Assembly: GCA_963627915.1 (NCBI GenBank)
Contig: CAVGCY010000026.1
Coordinates: 1-64,000, forward strand
Reading direction: 5' to 3'
Source of the DNA: CALACW01 sp963627915
GTDB taxonomy: Bacteria > Bacillota > Clostridia > Oscillospirales > Acutalibacteraceae
DNA: 64,000 bases
The notes below the pieces were generated by a model that was not told the DNA's origin, did not search any database, and saw only the letters and a list, made by a program, of their open reading frames with translations. Position 1 is the first letter of the stretch. Each line of letters starts with the position of its first letter. The position numbers were made by a program, and so were the translations under genes. Below, piece after piece: positions 34,091-44,052 of the stretch.

Positions 34091-35251
34091 TTATCTTCTG
34101 CCCTTAAACATATCGAAAATATCGATAAGATCGTCATCGTCCGTACCGTATGATTCCCTAATCTCCGGCTCGGGCTTTCTCTCCGGCTTTTTCTCCGGCT
34201 CCTCGGCGGGTTCGGATTTCTGAGCGGGGGACGCGTCCTCGTCGGGAAGCTCGAACACGGGAGCCGAATCATCGGCTGTGCCGATTTCATTTTTAACATC
34301 GCCGAATCCCGTGGCTACGACCGTAACAACCATTTCATCGTCAAGACTGTCGTCAAACGCAACGCCGAATATAATATTTGCGTCCGGGTCCGCCGCGTCG
34401 GAAATAATGGAACAGCACGTATCGACAGCTTCAAGAGCGATATCGTTGGAGGCTGTGATATTGATAATAATACCCTTTGAACCCTTGATAGTGGTTTCGA
34501 GCAGGGGGCTCGAAATAGCCGCGTTCGCGGCGGTCTCCGCCTTGTCCTTTCCGCTGCCTCTGCCCACGCCCATATGTGCATGACCGGCATCCTTCATGAT
34601 AGCGGTAACATCGGCAAAGTCAAGGTTAATAAGTCCGGGAACGGTAATAAGCTCGGCAATACTGCGTACGCCCTGACGAAGAACGTCGTCAGCTACGTTG
34701 AATGCGTTTACAAGCGTAATTTTCTCATCGGAAACGAGCTTTAATCTCTCATTGGGAATAATTATAAGCGAATCAACATGCTTTGCAAGCTCCGAAATAC
34801 CCTGCTCCGCCTGCGTCATTCTGCGTCTGCCCTCAAAATTAAAAGGCTTTGTAACGATACCGACGGTAAGAATACCCTTATCCTTAGCCATCTGAGCGAT
34901 AACGGGAGCTGCGCCCGTTCCGGTTCCGCCGCCCATACCGGCGGTTATGAAAACCATATCGGTGCCGTTAAGAGAGTCGTTGATAATATCCATGCTCTCC
35001 TCTGCCGCCTTCTGACCTATCTCGGGTCTTGCGCCCGCGCCCTTACCTGCGGTAACCTTTTCGCCTATCTGAATTTTTGTATTTGCTTTAGAAAACATGA
35101 GAACGTGCTTATCGGTATTAACTGCGATAAATTCAACGCCCTGAACGCCCGAATCTACCATGCGGTTAATGGCGTTTCCGCCGCCTCCGCCTACGCCTAT
35201 TACCTTAATCTTGGTAACGTCCTCATACTCGTTTGAAATTTCAAAAGACAT
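34091..35251 (-). CDS. ftsZ: Cell division protein FtsZ
   Basis: A 386-residue tubulin-like GTPase. The signature GGGTGTGAAP is at about residues 105-114, with the N-terminal VGVGGGGGNAINRM nucleotide loop and the T7 loop NLDFADVTAIM. A charged linker rich in Pro/Glu/Lys follows from about residue 325, and the extreme C-terminus (DDDLIDIFDMFKGRR) is the partner-binding peptide. It polymerises into the Z-ring at mid-cell or at the sporulation septum. It is the last gene of the dcw cluster, with its own upstream promoter. Confidence 0.98.
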   Translation of the reverse strand: MSFEISNEYEDVTKIKVIGVGGGGGNAINRMVDSGVQGVEFIAVNTDKHVLMFSKANTKIQIGEKVTAGKGAGARPEIGQKAAEESMDIINDSLNGTDMVFITAGMGGGTGTGAAPVIAQMAKDKGILTVGIVTKPFNFEGRRRMTQAEQGISELAKHVDSLIIIPNERLKLVSDEKITLVNAFNVADDVLRQGVRSIAELITVPGLINLDFADVTAIMKDAGHAHMGVGRGSGKDKAETAANAAISSPLLETTIKGSKGIIINITASNDIALEAVDTCCSIISDAADPDANIIFGVAFDDSLDDEMVVTVVATGFGDVKNEIGTADDSAPVFELPDEDASPAQKSEPAEEPEKKPERKPEPEIRESYGTDDDDLIDIFDMFKGRR

Positions 35252-35337
35252 TTAACTTCCTCCAATTAGGTGTAACTCCACACTCACTTTATTTTAATCA
35301 TCATAACCCAAATTAAATAAATAATTATACATTTAAT

Positions 35338-35366
35338 ATAATATCATGATTATTTGTAAATTTCAA
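35338..35366 (-). promoter_or_regulatory. Putative sigma-A promoter for ftsZ
   Basis: TTGAAA (35366-35361), 17-nt spacer, TATTAT (35343-35338) in the 158-bp gap between ftsQ and ftsZ. Confidence 0.6.
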
Positions 35367-35409
35367 CATCTATTTTAACAAATTCGACCGCCGTGAAATT
35401 ATGATTTTA

Positions 35410-36333
35410 TTAATCTTCTCCCGATAAAACCGTGTTCTGTTCCGTATCGTATTCCTCCGCCGGCAAAAGCTCGCTTTTATCGCGATCGGGACGCACAAAC
35501 GCTTTTGACTCGGAGCTTAAATCTATTATCAGCTCCGAATCCGTGCTTTTTTGATTCTCCGTTTCTATCGTCTTTGAGGCAAGTCTAAGCTTACCCTGAA
35601 CGCCGGTCATCGAACCGAGCACGCACGTTATCCTGTTAGACACTACAATTTTTATATTTGTATCCGATTCAAGATTTATTTTCGTAACGTCCGTCATTGA
35701 ATATTCGTCAAACAGATTTCCGAGCTTCATAAGATTATCGGACTTTTCCTTATTTGAAAAAACGCATATATCGCCCTTTACGGACGTACTTATGCCGACT
35801 CCGAGCACAACCGCCGCCGATGAAGGAACTGTGGCGGACGCGTCGTCGAGAACCTTCGCGTCCCGGTTCAAAAGTATATAACCCGCAGACGAAGCAACGG
35901 CGTATCTCGCGTCCGTATCCTTTACGGTAATTTCAAGCGTATCGGGAAGCTTTCGTTTGATTTCGGCGTCGCCGATATACGGCAGCGACGTTTCAATAGA
36001 TTCCTTCGCGCCCGACGCGTCAGCAATTATAAGATTCTGACCGACGGAAAATCCCGAAGCGGATATTATTTCGTCCTTAGTATAATAGGAGCTTATATTT
36101 ATATTTTTATCCGCATTTTTAACAGTAATATTATTAACTTTAAAAAACGCCGCGGATATTATTATTCCCGCAACCAGAGCTATAACGAAAAATACAATAA
36201 AAATAATAATATTTCTTCTCATTACGGCTCTTTTGCGTTTCTGAGAGCTTAGCTTCACCTGCTCCGAACGCGATAACTGCGCGTTGGAAGCGGACCGTTT
36301 TGCGTTATCTTCATTTCCCGCTCTCCGATTCAT
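35410..36333 (-). CDS. ftsQ: Cell division protein FtsQ/DivIB
   Basis: About 307 residues from ATG 36333: a basic Ser/Arg-rich cytoplasmic segment, one membrane helix (IIIFIVFFVIALVAGIII, about residues 42-60), then an FtsQ-type POTRA domain (FKVNNITVKNADKN..SYYTKDEIISASG). It is a divisome scaffold working with FtsL and DivIC. The start was chosen because AAGGATGAGG lies 3-8 nt upstream; it overlaps the end of murA by 23 nt. An upstream ATG at 36393 would overlap murA further and lacks a ribosome site. Confidence 0.88.
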   Translation of the reverse strand: MNRRAGNEDNAKRSASNAQLSRSEQVKLSSQKRKRAVMRRNIIIFIVFFVIALVAGIIISAAFFKVNNITVKNADKNINISSYYTKDEIISASGFSVGQNLIIADASGAKESIETSLPYIGDAEIKRKLPDTLEITVKDTDARYAVASSAGYILLNRDAKVLDDASATVPSSAAVVLGVGISTSVKGDICVFSNKEKSDNLMKLGNLFDEYSMTDVTKINLESDTNIKIVVSNRITCVLGSMTGVQGKLRLASKTIETENQKSTDSELIIDLSSESKAFVRPDRDKSELLPAEEYDTEQNTVLSGED

Positions 36334-37591
36334 CGTCCTCATCCTTTTTAATGTCCGCACCCAGTTCCGAAAGAACCGTGTGCATATTTTCATATCCTCT
36401 GTTTATAAGCTTAATATTGTGTACCGTTGTTGTTCCGTCTGCGGCAAGCCCGGCGATTACAAGCGCAGATCCGCCCCGAAGGTCCGGAGCAATAACGCTC
36501 GCGCCCGTCAGCCTGCTTACTCCCTCGATGACCGCCATTCTTCCGTCAGCTCTTATCTTCGCGCCGAAACGCAGAAGCTCGCTGACATGCTTGAATCTCG
36601 ATTCAAAAACAGTTTCTATCATAACGCCCGTTCCCCTGCAAATCGTCATGACTGCCATTATCGGAGCCTGCATATCCGTGGGAAATCCGGGGTACGGCAT
36701 CGTTCTTACGGTTCTGACGTTCCTTAACCTGTCGGGAGCGGTCAGCGTCAGCGAATTAACGCCCCGGTCTATTATACAGCCAGCCTCCTCAAACAGTGGA
36801 ATAACCGGCGTAAGATGCGCCGTAATAATTCTGTTTAACGTAACCTTTCCGCGTGTGACGGCGGCCGCCGCCATATATGTCCCCGCGGCTATTCTGTCGG
36901 GAATCACGGTATATTCGCACGCGTGAAGCTTTTTAACGCCGTCAATAACGACCGTTCCGCCGCCCGCACCGGAAATTTTCGCTCCGCATGAATTGAGAAA
37001 ATCGGCAAGGTCGCTTATTTCCGGCTCTCTTGCGGCATTGTTTATAACGGTTCTGCCGTTTGCTGCCGCCGCTGTCAGAATTATGTTTTCAGTCGCTCCG
37101 ACGCTCGGAAACGACAGCGTAATATTGCATCCCTCAAGCTCTCTGAGAACCTTAAATCTTATATTCGCAAATTCATCTGTTATCTGAACTCCGAATTTTT
37201 GTATCGAGGACAAATGGAGGTCGATAGGACGTAAGCCTATCTCGCATCCGCCCGGAGAAGAAAGCTCCGCCATTCCCATACGTCCTATAACCGCGCCCAA
37301 GAATATTACGGACGAACGCATCTGACGCATTAAAAAGTCCGGAATGTCATACTTGTCGACAGCCGCAGAATCAACCGTCAATGTCGATCCCTCACGTTTT
37401 ACCTTACATCCGAGATGTCTTAAAATCCTGACCGCCGCGTCCGCGTCCGTTATATCGGGACAGTTATGAATGACGCTCTCGCCGTTTACAAGAACGGAGG
37501 CGGCAAGTATCGGAAGCGCGCTGTTCTTCGCTCCCTGAATATTCAATTCGCCCGAAAGGCGTTCTCCGCCGTTTATTACGTAACAGGACAC
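36311..37591 (-). CDS. murA: UDP-N-acetylglucosamine 1-carboxyvinyltransferase MurA
   Basis: About 426 residues. It has the enolpyruvyl transferase fold with GAKNSALPILAAS near the N-terminus and the catalytic Cys in PGGCEIGLRPID. With the GTG start at 37591 (AAAGGTGG 6 nt upstream) this Cys is residue 116, matching the usual Cys115-117; the ATG at 37609 would put it at 122. It makes the first committed step of peptidoglycan synthesis from PEP. Presence of the Cys predicts fosfomycin sensitivity of the enzyme. Confidence 0.95.
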   Translation of the reverse strand: MSCYVINGGERLSGELNIQGAKNSALPILAASVLVNGESVIHNCPDITDADAAVRILRHLGCKVKREGSTLTVDSAAVDKYDIPDFLMRQMRSSVIFLGAVIGRMGMAELSSPGGCEIGLRPIDLHLSSIQKFGVQITDEFANIRFKVLRELEGCNITLSFPSVGATENIILTAAAANGRTVINNAAREPEISDLADFLNSCGAKISGAGGGTVVIDGVKKLHACEYTVIPDRIAAGTYMAAAAVTRGKVTLNRIITAHLTPVIPLFEEAGCIIDRGVNSLTLTAPDRLRNVRTVRTMPYPGFPTDMQAPIMAVMTICRGTGVMIETVFESRFKHVSELLRFGAKIRADGRMAVIEGVSRLTGASVIAPDLRGGSALVIAGLAADGTTTVHNIKLINRGYENMHTVLSELGADIKKDEDDESESGK

Positions 37592-37649
37592 CTTAATCCC
37601 ACCTTTCATACTGCATACTATGCCGGGGGATTTGTCCGTGTTATGTAAT

Positions 37650-38774
37650 TTATTTTTCGTTTGCCAGTTTAACTATAATATCCGCTATCTGCTTCTGCGC
37701 GTCGGGCTTTGACATCTTTTTTGCATTTGACGCAAGCTCCTCGCGTAATTCTTTATTATCGATAAGCTCGGTAACAACATTAAGAAGCTTTTCGTCCGTA
37801 AGGTCTTTTTCTTCTATAATTCTCGCCGCATTGTTGTTTACGAGAGCCATGGCGTTATGGTACTGGTGATTTTCCGCTACGTTCGGAGAGGGGATAAGCA
37901 CCGAAGCCCTGCCGACCGCCTCTATCTCCGAAAGAGAGCCGGCTCCGCTTCGGCCTATTACGATATCCGCGGCGGACAGACATATGTCCATGTCGTTAAT
38001 ATATTCGCTGACTCTCACGTTTTTTTCGTTTTCGATATCCACGCCCTTTTCCTTAAGCTTTTCGGGAACCCATGTCCCGTACTGACCGTAGGCATGTATG
38101 AAGCCGCACTTGTTTTTATCATGAAGCTCGGCTATAAGAGAACACATTGCGTTATTGACGGTTTTTGCGCCGAGACTTCCGCCGAACGAAAGTATTACGG
38201 GCTTATCGTCAAAACCGAGCTTTGCCCTCGAAAAATCCCTGTCCGCGGATAAAATTTCCTCTCTTACGGGAAGCCCCGTAACGACAGGCTCAACGCCGCA
38301 TTTTAAATATTCGGCGGCCTTCGGCACTGTCAGCATAACCGCGTCGGCCGTTTTTGCAAGAGCTTTGTTTGTAACTCCCGGAAATGCGTTCTGCTCATGT
38401 ATGGCAGTCTTTATGCCCATTTTGGACGCGGTTCTTACAACCGGTCCGCTTACATATCCGCCGAAGCCTACGACAACGTCGGGATTAAAATCATTTATAA
38501 GCTTTTTACAGCTTGACGACGATTTCATAAGCTTAATAACGGCGTCTATGTTTCTTTTTATATTCTCGAAGCTTAATTTTCTCTGAAATCCGCTTATTTC
38601 TATCGTTTTAAAATCAAATCCCGCCGCCGGAACAAGTCTTGATTCCATCTTTTCCTTAGTTCCGATAAACAGAATTTCGGCGTCGGGATAACGCCGTCTT
38701 ATTTCCCCGGCGGCCGCAAGAGCGGGATTTATATGACCGCCCGTTCCGCCTGCGGCAAACATTATTTTCATCAT
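37650..38774 (-). CDS. murG: Lipid II synthase MurG
   Basis: A 374-residue GT-B glycosyltransferase with the N-terminal GGTGGHINPALA loop (about residues 9-20) and the UDP-GlcNAc site GRSGAGSLSEIEAVGRASVLIPSP in the C-terminal half. It adds GlcNAc to lipid I at the inner face of the membrane. It lies 9 bp after ftsW. Confidence 0.97.
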   Translation of the reverse strand: MMKIMFAAGGTGGHINPALAAAGEIRRRYPDAEILFIGTKEKMESRLVPAAGFDFKTIEISGFQRKLSFENIKRNIDAVIKLMKSSSSCKKLINDFNPDVVVGFGGYVSGPVVRTASKMGIKTAIHEQNAFPGVTNKALAKTADAVMLTVPKAAEYLKCGVEPVVTGLPVREEILSADRDFSRAKLGFDDKPVILSFGGSLGAKTVNNAMCSLIAELHDKNKCGFIHAYGQYGTWVPEKLKEKGVDIENEKNVRVSEYINDMDICLSAADIVIGRSGAGSLSEIEAVGRASVLIPSPNVAENHQYHNAMALVNNNAARIIEEKDLTDEKLLNVVTELIDNKELREELASNAKKMSKPDAQKQIADIIVKLANEK

Positions 38775-38783
38775 AATCCGTCC

Positions 38784-40052
38784 TTATTCATTAAGCGATT
38801 TTTTATTTCTTGACGATCTCGATACAGAGAGAACCATACCCATCTGAACCATAAATATTACGAGCGACGTTCCGCCGTAGCTGAAAAACGGCAGACTGAT
38901 TCCCGTATTCGGAAGCGAGTCGGTCGCAACGGCGACATTGAGTATAACCTGAATACCCACCTGCAAAACGATACCCATGGCAAGCAATCCGCCGAAACGG
39001 TTTTTAGCCGTTGTGCCTATTACTATCCCTCTCCATACGAGAAGAGCAAAGAGAATCAAGAGCAAAGCCGCGCCGAAAAATCCTGTTTCCTCACATACAA
39101 TTGCAAATATAAAATCGTTCTGAGGCTCGGAAACGTACATATATTTCTGCGTCGAACCGCCGAGACCCGTACCGAAAAATCCGCCCGAGCCTATCGCGTA
39201 CAGCGACTGATTCGTCTGCCATCGCGCACCTCTCGGCTCGTAATCCTTATCGAGCCAGCCGATTATGCGGTTGCCCATGTATTTCTGCAAAAATCCGCCC
39301 GAATCGCTGTCCCTCGTTGACATCACGATATAGCATACAAGCGCGGCGACGCCGACAACGCCGACAACTCCGATAATAAACCACCTGTCTCTGACTCCGC
39401 CCAGAAACATCATAACGCATCCGATAAGGAAGATTATAACAGCTCCGGAAAGGTGATTTTCCTTATAAATCAAAAAAGCAAATATCCCCGTAATCATAAC
39501 GACCGCTATTGTCGGGAACGAGGACTCCTTAATAAATCTTCTGTACTTTATGTCGACCATATGAGCAAAACGCCCGCGTGACATTTTGTTTGAAAACATC
39601 TCCCTGTGATAGGCGTCGAATATGACCGAGCTTACGAGTATCAATGTAAATTTGGCTATCTCCGACGGCTGAAACGTCATAAAGCCCAAATTAATCCAAC
39701 GATTAAAACCGGGCTTATATTCCGGAAGAACAAGCACAAGCAGTAAAAGACCGACGGTAACCGCAAGAATTATTTTATAAAGTCTGCGCCATGTTTCAAA
39801 ATTAATTCTCGACACGGCAAGCATGGCGGCGATACCGATAACTGCAAAAATCGCCTGTCGCTTAAAAAAGTACATCGGGTCGTCGTATTTGTAGTATGCG
39901 TAAGGATAGCTTGCGGAAAACTGCATTATAAGACCGAAGCAGAGAATAGCAAGAACGAATATCAGAAAAAGAATATCCATACTGCCGTAATTGATTAAAT
40001 TCCCGAACAGCTCGGCAAGGGAAAACTTTTGTTTTTTCTTTACAGCCGACAA
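38784..40052 (-). CDS. ftsW: SEDS peptidoglycan polymerase FtsW (SpoVE-like)
   Basis: A 422-residue polytopic protein with about ten membrane segments and SEDS signatures: GFNRWINLGFMTFQPSEIAK and LPNTGISLPFFSYGGTSL. It starts with TTG at 40052 after GGAGG at 7 nt. The dcw position between mraY and murG fits FtsW or the sporulation paralogue SpoVE; the sequence alone does not decide. It works with the class B PBP encoded at 44-46 kb. Note that murD, which often lies before this gene, is absent. Confidence 0.93.
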   Translation of the reverse strand: MSAVKKKQKFSLAELFGNLINYGSMDILFLIFVLAILCFGLIMQFSASYPYAYYKYDDPMYFFKRQAIFAVIGIAAMLAVSRINFETWRRLYKIILAVTVGLLLLVLVLPEYKPGFNRWINLGFMTFQPSEIAKFTLILVSSVIFDAYHREMFSNKMSRGRFAHMVDIKYRRFIKESSFPTIAVVMITGIFAFLIYKENHLSGAVIIFLIGCVMMFLGGVRDRWFIIGVVGVVGVAALVCYIVMSTRDSDSGGFLQKYMGNRIIGWLDKDYEPRGARWQTNQSLYAIGSGGFFGTGLGGSTQKYMYVSEPQNDFIFAIVCEETGFFGAALLLILFALLVWRGIVIGTTAKNRFGGLLAMGIVLQVGIQVILNVAVATDSLPNTGISLPFFSYGGTSLVIFMVQMGMVLSVSRSSRNKKSLNE

Positions 40053-40090
40053 ATTAATTCCTCCGATCTTAGTAACCGTATTTTATTAAA

Positions 40091-41128
40091 TCATACCGGT
40101 CTGCCGAAATATGTAAGCAGGATTCCGATAATGCCTCCTATAATATTGACAAGCGTGAAAACGCAGACGATTTTCTTCTCGCTCCATCCGCATTTTTCAA
40201 AATGATGATGAATGGGTGCCATTTTAAATATGCGCTTGCCGTGAGTAATCTTAAAATAAGATATCTGAATGACGTCCGAAAGAAATTCACAGACGTAAAC
40301 GATTCCGCACAGAAGAATAAGCCACGGAGCGTCGACGCAGTAAGCGACGGCTATTACAAGACCTCCCAGGAACATCGAACCCGTATCGCCCATCATAACC
40401 TTGGCGGGATTCCAGTTCCAGATAAGATAGCCCGCAAGAGAGCCGAAAACAGAAGCACAGAGAACGCTTACTCCGAAATAGTTTCTGATGAGAGCGACGA
40501 CGATTCCCGAGGCGGCAAAAACGGCGGTAACGCTTGCGCACAGTCCGTCGACGCCGTCAGTGAAGTTTACGGCGTTTACCGTACAGTACATTGCGATAAA
40601 TCCTATCGGAATAAACCACAGACCTATATCGACATTGCCGACAAACGGAATGAACATATATGTGGACTTTGACAGAAAAAGCGCGGTGAGATAAGCAATC
40701 ATAACGACTATCTGCATTATGCTTTTCTGAACTATTGTAAGTCCGAGATTGCGTTTTTTCGCAACCTTTATATAATCGTCGGCAAAGCCTATGGCGGCAA
40801 AGCCCAGGGACATAAGTATACCCGCATAAAACCTAACCTTGACATTGTCAGCGTCCGCCATATGTCCGTCGGCAACAATATCTCGTTTTAAAATCAGATT
40901 CGTTCCGATAACCACCGCCAGAGAGAATATAACTCCGATTATAAAAAGTATTCCGCCCATTGTCGGCGTACCCTGTTTTTTCTTATGCCAGCTCGGACCT
41001 ATATCGAGTATCGTCTGTCCGAACTTCAGCTTGTGAAGCCACGGAATGATAACGTATCCGAGCATGAACGCGATAATAAAACCGAGCACACCCGCAATAA
41101 CGAGAAATAAATATTTTGAGCCTTCCAT
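40091..41128 (-). CDS. mraY: Phospho-MurNAc-pentapeptide translocase MraY
   Basis: About 345 residues with ten membrane segments. Family motifs: KKQGTPTMGG, FADDYIK, NFTDGVDGLC and MAPIHHHFE with the active-site His cluster. It forms lipid I on the cytoplasmic face. ATG 41128 was preferred over one at 41167 because GGCGGAG lies 4-5 nt upstream. Confidence 0.97.
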   Translation of the reverse strand: MEGSKYLFLVIAGVLGFIIAFMLGYVIIPWLHKLKFGQTILDIGPSWHKKKQGTPTMGGILFIIGVIFSLAVVIGTNLILKRDIVADGHMADADNVKVRFYAGILMSLGFAAIGFADDYIKVAKKRNLGLTIVQKSIMQIVVMIAYLTALFLSKSTYMFIPFVGNVDIGLWFIPIGFIAMYCTVNAVNFTDGVDGLCASVTAVFAASGIVVALIRNYFGVSVLCASVFGSLAGYLIWNWNPAKVMMGDTGSMFLGGLVIAVAYCVDAPWLILLCGIVYVCEFLSDVIQISYFKITHGKRIFKMAPIHHHFEKCGWSEKKIVCVFTLVNIIGGIIGILLTYFGRPV

Positions 41129-41177
41129 AACGCTCCGCCTTTCACTTCCGACCTTTAAACCGGGCAAACCTCCGCGT

Positions 41178-42536
41178 TTATAGGCCGATCATTTCATATA
41201 CTTTTTTTATAACGTTTTCAAGACGCATGCCGTGACTTGCCTTGAATGAAACGGCGTCCGCGCTTCCGAGTACGGAAACAAGACGCTGCGCAAGCTTATC
41301 CCCGTCGGTAAAGCATTCAACATTTTTCATGCCGTGCTCCTTTGCCGACAAGGCTATATCCTTCGCCCGCTCCCCGTATGTAAACAGAATATCGATATCG
41401 GACAAGGCGCAATATTCGCCGCACATTCTGTGCGCTTTTTCGGAAAAAGAGCCAAGCTCGAGCATATCGCCGAGAACGGCAATCCGCCTTTTCGCGTCGA
41501 TTGTCGATAATGTATTCAATGTTGCTTTAACGGAATCGGGACTTGCGTTGTAACAGTCCTCTATAAACGTAATCCCGTTTCTGTTAACTATATTCTGTCT
41601 CATACCCGACGGAACATAATATCCGAGAGCCTCGGCGCATTCGCTCAGCGGTATATCAAGCTCTTTGCCGACGGCAACAGCCGCAAGCGCGTTATACACG
41701 TTATGCATACCTATCGCGGGCAGTCTGACACGAGCCGTTTCGCCGTAAGCAAAAACGGTAAATTCGGTAAAAAGTCCGTCCTCTTTAATATCGTCCGCAT
41801 TGATTTTACATATCGGATTCATAATCGAGAAAAATACAATTTTAAATCTTCCGCTGCCAACCGCTGAGAGTAAATCATTATCCCCGTTTAAAATAAGCGG
41901 CGAACCCTTTTCCATTCCTTCTATTATTTCCAGTTTTGCCTTAAGTATGTTTTCTCTTGAACCGAGATTCTCGATATGCGATACGCCGATATTGGTTATA
42001 ACGCCTATAGTGGGTCTTGCCGCCCTCGTAAGACGCGATATCTCGCCCGAATGGTTCATTCCCATTTCTATAACGGCGCACTGAGTGTTTTCTTCCATTG
42101 ACAGCAGCGTCAGCGGCATACCGATATCATTATTTAAATTGCCCTGCGTTTTAAGCGTATTGTATTTCGCACCCGCGGTAAGAGCAATCATATCCTTTGT
42201 CGTAGTCTTGCCTACGCTTCCCGTAAGCCCGACGACGGGAATATCGAACGTCGAACGATAATACGCGCCGAGTTCGAGCAGCGCCTTTTTTGTATCATCG
42301 ACATATATAACGGGAACGTCCGCGTCCGTTTTCTTTCTGCACATTACTGCGGACGCACCCGATTTTACAGCTGAATCTATAAACGCGTGACCGTCAAAAT
42401 TATCGCCCTCCAAAGCTATAAACAGACCGCCGTTTACGGGTTTTCTCGAATCTGTAAACACGGCGCCGACATTTGCCTCGCCTGCGACCCTGCCGTTGAC
42501 CGCCGCCGCGATTACCGATGTGTTTAATGTTTTCAC
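41178..42536 (-). CDS. murF: UDP-MurNAc-tripeptide D-Ala-D-Ala ligase MurF
   Basis: A 452-residue Mur ligase with P-loop GLTGSVGKTTTKDM (about residues 100-113), central EMGMNHSGEI and NDCYNASPDS-type motif (EDCYNASPDS). It adds D-Ala-D-Ala to the tripeptide. The start codon is a GTG. It lies between murE and mraY, the conserved Firmicutes order. Confidence 0.96.
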   Translation of the reverse strand: MKTLNTSVIAAAVNGRVAGEANVGAVFTDSRKPVNGGLFIALEGDNFDGHAFIDSAVKSGASAVMCRKKTDADVPVIYVDDTKKALLELGAYYRSTFDIPVVGLTGSVGKTTTKDMIALTAGAKYNTLKTQGNLNNDIGMPLTLLSMEENTQCAVIEMGMNHSGEISRLTRAARPTIGVITNIGVSHIENLGSRENILKAKLEIIEGMEKGSPLILNGDNDLLSAVGSGRFKIVFFSIMNPICKINADDIKEDGLFTEFTVFAYGETARVRLPAIGMHNVYNALAAVAVGKELDIPLSECAEALGYYVPSGMRQNIVNRNGITFIEDCYNASPDSVKATLNTLSTIDAKRRIAVLGDMLELGSFSEKAHRMCGEYCALSDIDILFTYGERAKDIALSAKEHGMKNVECFTDGDKLAQRLVSVLGSADAVSFKASHGMRLENVIKKVYEMIGL

Positions 42537-42557
42537 AGTATCACGACCCGATTGTAT

Positions 42558-43997
42558 TTATTTTATTTTGTCCGAAAGAATATCTCTTACAATCTCTCTT
42601 TCGTCATAATGAATTTTTCCCGTTGAAAGAATCTGATAGGTTTCATGACCCTTGCCCGCAAGAAGAACAATATCGTCCTTTTCCGCCTGAGACAGCGCGT
42701 GAGCGATAGCCTTTGTCCTGTCGGGTTCAACGTATTTTGAAACCTTGATTCCCTTAACGCCCGTAAGTATTTCATCAATAATGCCTGCGGGGTCTTCGCT
42801 TCTCGGATTATCGGACGTTACGACGATATAATCGGATAATTTTGCCGCTATCGTACCCATAATCGGACGCTTTGTTCTGTCTCTGTCTCCCCCGCAGCCG
42901 AATACGGTTATAATACGCCCCTTTGCGGTGCGTCTTAACGAAGTAAGTATATTTTCAAGTCCGTCGGGAGAATGTGCGTAATCTATTATTACGGTATAAT
43001 CCGTATCCGTCGGCACAACCTCGATTCTGCCCTTGACCCCGTGACAACAGCTCAGAGCGCGGCATACCGAACCGAAATCGAATCCGAGCTGTGAAACGCA
43101 GACAGCCGCCGCCATTGAATTATATACGGAAAATTCGCCCGGTATCGGCAGTTTTACGTGCTCTATCGCTCCCATGGTTACAAGCTCATATTCTATGGAA
43201 TCATTATTCATCCTGATATATTTCGCGGTGTAGTCCGCCGCGTCCCGCTTCTGAGAATACGTTACGACCCTGCCTTTTACGCCCATGACCATTTGTCCCG
43301 AATGAGGATCATCCAAATTTACAATACACGTATCGGCATTTTTAAATAATTTTGACTTCGCCTCGGCATAGTTTTCAAACGTACCGTGATAGTCAAGATG
43401 ATCTCTCGTAAGATTCGTAAATACCGCGCACGTAAATTTGCATCCGTCCACCCTGCCCTGATCGAGAGCCTGCGACGAAACCTCCATAATGCAGTATTCG
43501 CACTTTGCTTCAACCATTTTTGCAAAAAGCTCCTGAAGCTCGAAGCATTCCGGCGTCGTCAGGGACGAGGGAAGCTCCTCATCGCCTACCATATTTTTTA
43601 CCGTTCCGATAAGTCCCGATTTTTTTCCCAAAGAATCGAGTATCTGTTTTATAAGAAAAGTCGTAGTCGTCTTGCCGTTGGTTCCGGTAAGCCCGATAAG
43701 CTTAAGCTTTTTTGCCGGGTTTCCGAAGAAGTTTGCGCACATTATTGAAAATGCGTTTCTCGTATCGTTGACTATTATCTGATTTTTTAAGCCTGTGTCG
43801 TGCATGCATACAACGGCGACAGCGCCCTTTTCCATCATTTCACGAGCGGCGGAATGTCCGTCAAAGTTTTTACCCTTAATACAGACAAATACCGCGCCCT
43901 CTCTTATTTTTCTTGTGTCCGCGGTAAGATAAACCGCGTCGGCGTCCTCATATTCGTTCTTTACCTTTACGCCTTTCATAAGCTGAGAAAGCAGCAT
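42558..43997 (-). CDS. murE: UDP-MurNAc-dipeptide:diaminopimelate ligase MurE
   Basis: A 479-residue Mur ligase with P-loop GLTGTNGKTTTTF (about residues 103-115), EVSSQALDQGRVDG and, importantly, SDNPRSEDP, the signature that selects meso-diaminopimelate rather than lysine. The cell wall is therefore probably of the A1-gamma, meso-DAP type. A strong AAAGGAGG site precedes the ATG. Confidence 0.96.
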   Translation of the reverse strand: MLLSQLMKGVKVKNEYEDADAVYLTADTRKIREGAVFVCIKGKNFDGHSAAREMMEKGAVAVVCMHDTGLKNQIIVNDTRNAFSIMCANFFGNPAKKLKLIGLTGTNGKTTTTFLIKQILDSLGKKSGLIGTVKNMVGDEELPSSLTTPECFELQELFAKMVEAKCEYCIMEVSSQALDQGRVDGCKFTCAVFTNLTRDHLDYHGTFENYAEAKSKLFKNADTCIVNLDDPHSGQMVMGVKGRVVTYSQKRDAADYTAKYIRMNNDSIEYELVTMGAIEHVKLPIPGEFSVYNSMAAAVCVSQLGFDFGSVCRALSCCHGVKGRIEVVPTDTDYTVIIDYAHSPDGLENILTSLRRTAKGRIITVFGCGGDRDRTKRPIMGTIAAKLSDYIVVTSDNPRSEDPAGIIDEILTGVKGIKVSKYVEPDRTKAIAHALSQAEKDDIVLLAGKGHETYQILSTGKIHYDEREIVRDILSDKIK

Positions 43998-44052
43998 AGT
44001 TTTGACCTCCTTTATGTGATCGCCATATCATTCACTGTATTAAAATAATGTA